Shown here one piece after another: positions 58,232-64,000 of a stretch of DNA of 64,000 nt. Position 1 is the stretch's first letter. Each line of letters opens with the position of its first letter. Origin of the DNA: Macrophomina tecta (lineage: Eukaryota > Ascomycota > Dothideomycetes > Botryosphaeriales > Botryosphaeriaceae). The position numbers and the translations under genes were made by a program. The stretch is taken from assembly GCA_024180945.1 (NCBI GenBank), contig JAKSGN010000020.1:186001-250000 (forward strand), given 5' to 3'. Under the pieces are notes generated by a model. The model searched no databases, was not told the DNA's origin, and worked only from the letters and a program-made list of their open reading frames with translations.

Positions 58232-59063
58232 ATGACGGACATTTTAGATTCCGAGGCCGGCTCCGAGCGCTTTGCCAGCTACGAGGCCGAGCTCAAGCTG
58301 GTCCAGGCAGATCTCCAGCAGAAGCTCGACCAGATCCCCGAGTTGTCCGGCGAGCCGAGAAAAGCTGCGATACGACAGGCCGAGCGCGCTTTAGAGGAGG
58401 CTAAAGAGCTAGTAGGTGTCACAATATTAAGTGCTTGTGGAGGATACGGTCAAGACTGACGAGTGCTTTCTTCCAGATTGATCAAATGCGCATCGAGAAG
58501 CCCAACATCCCGGCACCCGCCAAGAACAAGGTCAACCAGCGTTTCCGTAACCTGCAACAAGATGTCGACGAGCTGGGCCGCAAGCTGACGTCGCTGGCCT
58601 CGGACCGTCGTGCCCTATTCGGCAACCGCTACTCTGACAACCCCACATCCGATGACCAGCTCGAACAGCGTCAGCAACTGCTCTCGGGAACGGAGCGTCT
58701 GGAGCGCAGCAGTGGTCGCTTGAGGGACAGCCACCGTATCGCTTTGGAGACGGAGGACATCGGTCGTAACACCCTGGCCGATCTCGCAGCGCAGAGGGAA
58801 ACCATCCAGAGGACGAGGGAGACTCTTTTGGAGAGCGAAGGCTACACGGACAGGAGTATCAAGACGCTGAGGGGGATGGCCCGTAGGTACTGTTTCCCTA
58901 CAGTCCCTGGACACGGCTTGCAACGTCGCTTGGTCGAGCTTGCATTGAGGATCAATTGCTAACCACCCATAACAGGATGGCTACGAATCGGGTAATCACG
59001 ATTGCCATTATTACAGTTCTTGTTCTTCTTATCATTGCGGTTATTGTCAGCAAGTTCAGGTGA
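58232..59063 (+). CDS. VTI1: Vti1-type Qb v-SNARE
   Basis: Exons 58232-58411, 58477-58886 and 58976-59063 give 225 residues. The N-terminal part is the three-helix Vti1 domain (FASYEAELKLVQADLQQKL; AIRQAERALEEAKELIDQM; RFRNLQQDVDELGRKL). The SNARE heptads follow (RLRDSHRIALETEDIGRNTLADLAAQRETIQ) with the central glutamine in LAAQRETI. The last exon supplies the C-terminal membrane anchor (VITIAIITVLVLLIIAVIV) with only a few residues after it. Vti1 acts in Golgi-endosome-vacuole and intra-Golgi fusion. Both introns interrupt the helical region and have normal fungal consensus. Confidence 0.94.
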
Positions 59064-59325
59064 TCCGGTGCAGATTTAGCGGAGCTCTGTATTATTCAGG
59101 TGAAAGCTGGCGTTACGGGAAGATTCAGATGGTGGTTTGGCGGAAATTGATGCTTCCATGACATATTCGACCGCCATGATGCCTATTGTCCTCCCGTTGC
59201 AATGATGCGAGGCTAGAACATAGCCATGATTCTGATCAAAGTCCATTATGCTCATATGTATTTTCATTACGCTTATCACCCGCTTTCGTTGCGCAGTCGT
59301 ACTGGGAGCAAACGGTACGTGCTCT

Positions 59326-61505
59326 TCAGATGGCCGTCTGAGTCTCCGCCTTCTCCTTTTCCTCCTCCTTACCTCCGGTGCCACCTCCAAGCCGGAGTTT
59401 CTCAGTGGTCCATTCCATCAAACTCAACTGACTCTTCTGCTCGACCTCCTTCTCCAAATCCTCTACCTCCTTATCAGCATCCTTCTGCTTTCCCTTCTGG
59501 TTCTCCTTCTCCTGAGCTTCAACCGCCTTATTTTCTTCCTCCTCCGCCTTCCGCATCTCTTGCTCCTCTCTCTCGACCTCTTCGAGATCCACATCTTCAA
59601 ATCCGATCTTCTTCAGGATACGACCCGTCAAGTAGCGGTATCTCGTGTGCCCGGAAACCATATAACTGACATCCACGTTTTCGACGCCCTTGACGCCCTC
59701 GATTTTCTGCAAGCCGGCAACACCATACTGAATGCTCGAGGTGCGGTAGAGGAAAGCTAAGATATAGTCGTTCGTGCTGTACACGTTCACGACGCGACCG
59801 GACACCACACTGCGCATACGGCGCCAATCCGCCGCCGTTGACGGTGCAGGTGCGCCCAGCAGAACAGCACTCTCAACGAGGCCAAATGCTTTACGTTCAG
59901 CAAGGGACTGGAGGCACGAATAGATGACACGGGCACCGAGCGAGTAACCAATAAGTGTGACAGGTCGCTCGCCCTGCGCCCTGTTGATCAGTGCATCTGC
60001 CAACACCTCTCCCGCCTTCTCGCTGCGGGCTTTGGCGACACTGAAGGGGTTATCCACGACGCGACTGATTTTGAGAAGACCGATTGGCCACAGCGCTGCT
60101 GTCAGGCTTGCGAAAACGGTGCGCTTGATGATCTCGCTCTTCGCGTAGCTCCAGGCTGCGCTCTTGACCATGCCGATGAGTGCGTTACCCAGGTTCAACA
60201 TGGCCTCGAGCTCATAGCGCAATGCGAAGCCTTCGATGGACGTGTCGATGACGCGCCATGGCTCCACGACTTCGTCTTTGTTGGTAAGCCAGCCCGAAAT
60301 CCCGATGGCGACGCGCAGACGGCGGTGCTCCTTTTCAATCTTGCGAGGACGGTGAAACTCTTGAACAGGGACGAAGCCGAAGTCTGAAACCTCCTTCGCG
60401 TATTGGTCCATCATTTTGCCAGTCATGCGTCCACCATATGCTCCGAAGAGGCCCCCAACAATGACGCTGCTGCTTGCGAGTGTACCGAGATAACCAGCCG
60501 CAGCTGTGGCTCCGAGGCCGAGTCCACCCATGACGGAACCTGTGTGAGAACTGTTAGGTGATATGCTTCGCTACAAAGCAAGAAGATGATAGCCGACATA
60601 CCTAAGCCGGCAGCAAGTAGTGGAGCCGCAAGACCACCCGTGATGCCTATGACTGCCGCTCCAGCAACGGAAGCCAGTCCGACCTTCCACTTCCTGCTCT
60701 TAGCATTTTCCTCCGCCTTCTTCTTAGTCTCCTCATCTGCAGACATCTTGTGTGCCGCCTCAAGCAAGACCCTCGCAACCTTCGCCTCATCATCCGCTAA
60801 GAATTCGATGTTCAATCCCAAACTGCTCGTCAAATGCAACAACAGCACCCTCGAATGCGCCGAGTAATGCTCCAAACTCAGCAATAGCAAGAGCATCGAA
60901 TGCAGCACTAATGCCCTCTTCTCCTCTTCCAGCTGCGCCAGGGGCGTCGCAACCGGCGGATACAGCTCCCTCAGCGCCTTACTCGCCGCCTCATCCCTAT
61001 CTCTATCCCCCACCTTCCTCGTCCTGGCCCCCTCCCTCCTCCCCTCCTTCGCTTTGGCAACCTCCTTCTGCCCCTGCGCCTTTTCCTTGGAGTTCACAAT
61101 CTCCCCGACACGGGCCAACACCGCATCTCTCCAGTCATCAAAAAAAGCCAATGCCGCGTCGCCCAGCTCGCGCATTTTCGGCGCCGACAGCTCCTTCTCG
61201 CGGCGCTCGCGCTCCCTGCGCGCCTTATCGGCGGCCTCGGCGTCCGCGCTGCCCGGATCGAGGTTTGGATTGCGCAGGGCATCGTCGCCGGTGTAGCGGG
61301 CGTCAAAGGCGTCGGTGATGATGGCGCGCATCGAGGCGAGGCAGGTCGCCAGCAGCAGCGTCAGCTCGCTGCGCAACTCCGGCGTCTCCAAGACTGTGGT
61401 TAGGGACTGATCGGCCGGGTCTGCTGCGTTTTGAGATTTGCGCTCGGAGGAAGAGGACGTGTTGCCGTGCGACCAGGGCATGTGCCCTGATAGCATTTTG
61501 GACAT
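59326..61505 (-). CDS. DUF726 family alpha/beta-hydrolase-like membrane protein
   Basis: Exons 61505-60602 and 60539-59326 (62-nt intron, GTATGT...ACAG) give about 705 residues. An in-frame ATG at 61574 would add 23. The central region has Gly/Ala-rich hydrophobic segments (VGLASVAGAAVIGITGGLAAPLLAAGLG and the stretch after the intron). Next come GISGWLTNKDEVVEPW and the nucleophile elbow VTLIGYSLGARVIYSC, then DYILAFLYRTSS and the conserved SGHTRYRYL. This is the DUF726/TMCO4 family, predicted serine hydrolases of internal membranes. The C-terminal 110 residues are a charged Glu/Lys coiled coil. It is convergent with VTI1, with 260 bp between stops. Confidence 0.88.
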
Positions 61506-62264
61506 GTCGGTATTATGTTTCGTGAAAGATTCTGGCTGTGGTGTTGTGGTGCAATATTTGGAGTGGTGTTTCACGTCGCGTTGATTGAGATTGCCAGGTT
61601 ATGTTGGGCGATATGAAGCAAGGAAGGGTGTTGTAGGACGGTTATGAGTTACGATGACGTATATGGCTTAAGCGCGGCGCTGCAGGGTCCAACTGGATGG
61701 TCCTGAGCGTGTGTCGCTTTCGTTTATTGCAACAACTATAGAACGTCTGGACGGTAGAAGAACACTGACTGGACGGACGACTTCGAGATGTGCTCCTATC
61801 AGTGAATTATAAATGTTGAGGAGACCTACGTCGCTCTGATCCGTACCACAGCAGCTTGAATATTCTCCTTCCACTGTTGAGCAATGATTCTACTTTGAAG
61901 TCGTGCCTCGCTCAGAACCTTGCCGGCTAGAAGCAATTTCCTGCTGCCAACTCGCGTAGTCACGGCGTCCAGCTGCAGAGGATATCAGTGATATTCTGCT
62001 GTTAATTCAACTCACGGTCTTGGTTAGATGGGTCTCTTCACAGCCTGTCTTTTGCGAAGCGATTAGCGAGACAGTTGCTGGTCGAATTGATCATTGACCG
62101 CAAATTCATGTATTCGTATTCCCGCACCAGTACAAGTGAAGGTAAAATCTTAAAAACGCCTGTCCGCAGTTGTGACCTATAAGTAAACAAGTCGCCTCTC
62201 TTTGCTGGTATTCAATTCGATACGTGCTCCTACTGACTCGACTTGGACGCATACGCACGCTCGT
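61506..62264. other. Intergenic between SEC17 stop and DUF726 start
   Basis: About 760 bp. Short open frames only (for example 61874-61668 minus); no support for a gene. Confidence 0.5.
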
Positions 62265-63366
62265 TTACGAGAAATCTTCCTCCTGCTTCTCAATGTTGTT
62301 CTTCACGCGCAGGAGAAGAGTCGTCTTCCACTTGTCTAGCTTTGACAGCTGGTCAAACTGGAACAACTTCTCCGAGAAAAGCTCCTGGTCCCCAGCCTCA
62401 ACAGCCTCAGCCAAGTCATTCAGAAGCATGCTCTCGCGCGTAGAGGCGAAAGTGTGATCAAGATCGTTGTAGCTCTCCAGCGCCCGCCTGCAGCCAACCA
62501 TATCCTGCAGAGAGTCAGTTCTATGTTTTTATCACGGGAGTTGAAGTAATGCTTACATTGGTCGCCAAGTGGCTGATACCAGCCTTCAGCAGGTACTCCT
62601 TGACCGACCATTTCATGAGGTTGTTATTAATGCTGGACTTCGCAACGCGCTCGAAGTTCTCAATCGCCTTGTAATAGTCGCCCTCAAGAGCTGCGAGATC
62701 GCCGACTTTGAGGAAAAGCTTGTTTGCCAGTCTACCAGCATCATCAGTCGATATCAAGGTCGATGCCGTGATCCAATTCACTTACGCTTCTGCGTTGTCC
62801 TGCTCGTACCAGCCGGCAGCAGTCTCATACGCCTCCATGGCACGCTTCTGGTCTCCGAGCTCCACCTCAAACAACTCCGCAATGTTCTGCTTCCACGTAG
62901 CTGCTCGCCTGAAGTTGCCCTTCAGAGTATAATGGTTGATTGCCTGCTCAAGACAGCGCGCAGCGTCCTCGGGGTCCGTCTTTCTGTACGTCTTGAAAGC
63001 CTCGGTGAGAGTATTGGCCGCATCGTCGGGCTCGTTTAGATTAGTCTGCTGGATCGCGGCGGCGCGCTCGAATGCCAGACCGGCTTCCTTGCCTGCGGAG
63101 AGAATTGCTCAGTATTTCACGGTGTGCAAAAAAGAGATGCGGGGCTCGAACGGACCTTGCTTCTGCATTCTGAAGGCGTTCGCCGCCTGAATATAGAGCT
63201 CTGCCGCATTCTCGTACTTCTCAGTGCGGCCGCCGAACAAGCTGAAGCCTGACCCTGCTGAGGAAACAGCCTTCTCCGCCTGTAAAGAGCTGTCAGTATG
63301 CGCCAAGTTGGGCCTGGGTTGGGCTGTTACCTTCTGGAGCAGAGCGCGTGGGTCTTGCGAGGCCAT
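62265..63366 (-). CDS. SEC17: Alpha-SNAP (Sec17)
   Basis: Five exons: 63366-63331, 63279-63156, 63092-62786, 62731-62557 and 62504-62265, joining in frame to 293 residues, the normal Sec17 length. The first exon codes for only 12 residues (MASQDPRALLQK). The protein is all helical repeats: EKYENAAELYIQAANAFRMQK, KEAGLAFERAAAIQQ, YTLKGNFRRAATWKQNIAELFE, AAGWYEQDNAEALANKLFLKV, DYYKAIENFERVAKSS. The C-terminal region (LDKWKTTLLLRVKN) carries the leucine needed to stimulate the ATPase Sec18/NSF. It binds assembled SNARE bundles and recruits Sec18 to take them apart after membrane fusion in the cytosol. Confidence 0.95.
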
Positions 63367-63768
63367 GATGTGTCGAAGGTGTCGTGCGGGGGGGTTGGAC
63401 AGTCTATCGAGTGGGATAGCCTATGGTATTATCTGGTAGGTGGTGGCAGGCGGACTTTGTGCGTGCGTGGCTTTGAGGGGCGGTGTTGTTTCTTGGAACC
63501 ATTACGAGGCAGCGGCGTCGCCAGCCCACCTGCTCCCGACGAGCGAGGCCTTATCGATAAGAACCCTCGCTTTCGGGCATGCGCGGACTTCATCTCATCC
63601 AGGACATCATGAACATCACTGCTGCACACTCTCGTATTCACAGCGCGCAAGTATCTGTTGCTTGTTACCCTTTGGTAAGCATGAAGTTTCGTTGTACAGG
63701 CCACATGCTGCCTCTCCAAGAGCACAGAATCTGACGTAACGTGCAGGTTCACATCCGCGCGCAGCACT
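63367..63768. promoter_or_regulatory. Divergent promoter of SEC17 and GatC-like gene
   Basis: About 400 bp between divergent start codons. No TATA box recognised. Confidence 0.45.
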
Positions 63769-64000
63769 ATGTCCAGAATACTCACCGCCGCGCATAGCGC
63801 ACGACATGTCAAAAGTCTCCTTCAGCGGCAATTGCGAAATCCTGCAGTTGATAGAATTTGTCTCCGATATTCATCGTCAATTGTAACCGCCGAAGAAGTC
63901 GAGTCGATCCTCTCCAAGCCAACATGGTCCGTAAAGGCCCTCCTTCCCTCCGACGCTCAGTCCGCCGATGCGCCCATAATCACCCACGCCCAACTAAGAC
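63769..64000 (+). CDS. Mitochondrial glutamyl-tRNA(Gln) amidotransferase subunit, GatC/Gta3-like (3' truncated)
   Basis: From the ATG at 63769 the frame is open to the window edge (77 codons). The first 40 residues are rich in Arg, Ser and Leu and poor in acidic residues (SRILTAAHSARHVKSLLQRQ), as in a mitochondrial presequence. They are followed by VTAEEVESILSKPTWSVKAL and the start of a THAQLR helix. This order, KPTWSV then an 'I-T-x-x-QL' helix, is what I associate with fungal GatC-like subunits, which help convert Glu-tRNA(Gln) to Gln-tRNA(Gln) in mitochondria. The diagnostic C-terminal part lies outside the window. Confidence 0.55.
   Translation, partial: MSRILTAAHSARHVKSLLQRQLRNPAVDRICLRYSSSIVTAEEVESILSKPTWSVKALLPSDAQSADAPIITHAQLR

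Overview
The window looks like nuclear DNA of a filamentous ascomycete (Pezizomycotina). Genes are split by short GT-AG introns of about 50-130 nt, secreted enzymes and a Pth11-type rhodopsin-domain protein are present, and one 13.3 kb AT-rich block shows the C-to-T/G-to-A signature of repeat-induced point mutation (RIP). A dothideomycete is my guess from overall protein flavour only.

Layout. 1-25.7 kb is ordinary gene-containing DNA: the 3' part of an AAA ATPase, a secreted GH5 endoglucanase, two small secreted proteins, a C2H2 zinc-finger protein, an ADAM metalloprotease, acetyl-CoA synthetase (four exons), a two-propeller WD40 protein and a secreted GMC oxidoreductase. 25.7-49.1 kb is gene-poor: a cyclase-family gene with a broken N-terminus, a frameshifted small eight-cysteine secreted protein gene, and its paralogue, which is split in two by an LTR retroelement (31353-44664). 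Just beyond the element is a tRNA-Asp gene that appears to carry two insertions. 49.1-64 kb is dense housekeeping DNA: rhodopsin-domain protein, EAF3/MRG15, a Cnl2/NKP2 kinetochore protein, an FAD oxidoreductase, VTI1, a DUF726 protein, SEC17 and the start of a GatC-like mitochondrial amidotransferase subunit.

Main points. (1) The tRNA-Asp(GTC) gene on the minus strand (46075-45908) has a 44-nt insertion at the canonical 37/38 position. It also has a 52-nt insertion inside the T-loop that looks like a spliceosomal intron (GTGAGT, TACTAAC, AG) and carries its own near-consensus B box. (2) The retroelement sits in a reading frame with a perfect 5-bp target duplication (GGCGG); the host frame is continuous across the empty site. 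(3) Its two outer LTRs, both 478 bp, are mutated in mirror image: each outer half is clean and each inner half is RIP-mutated. (4) A third, variant LTR in the middle implies nesting followed by recombination.

Functional links are modest. GH5 and the GMC oxidoreductase are secreted, plant-material-type enzymes; VTI1 and SEC17 act in the same SNARE cycle; EAF3 and NKP2 share a divergent promoter. Exon joins below were deduced by hand from splice consensus and frame continuity.
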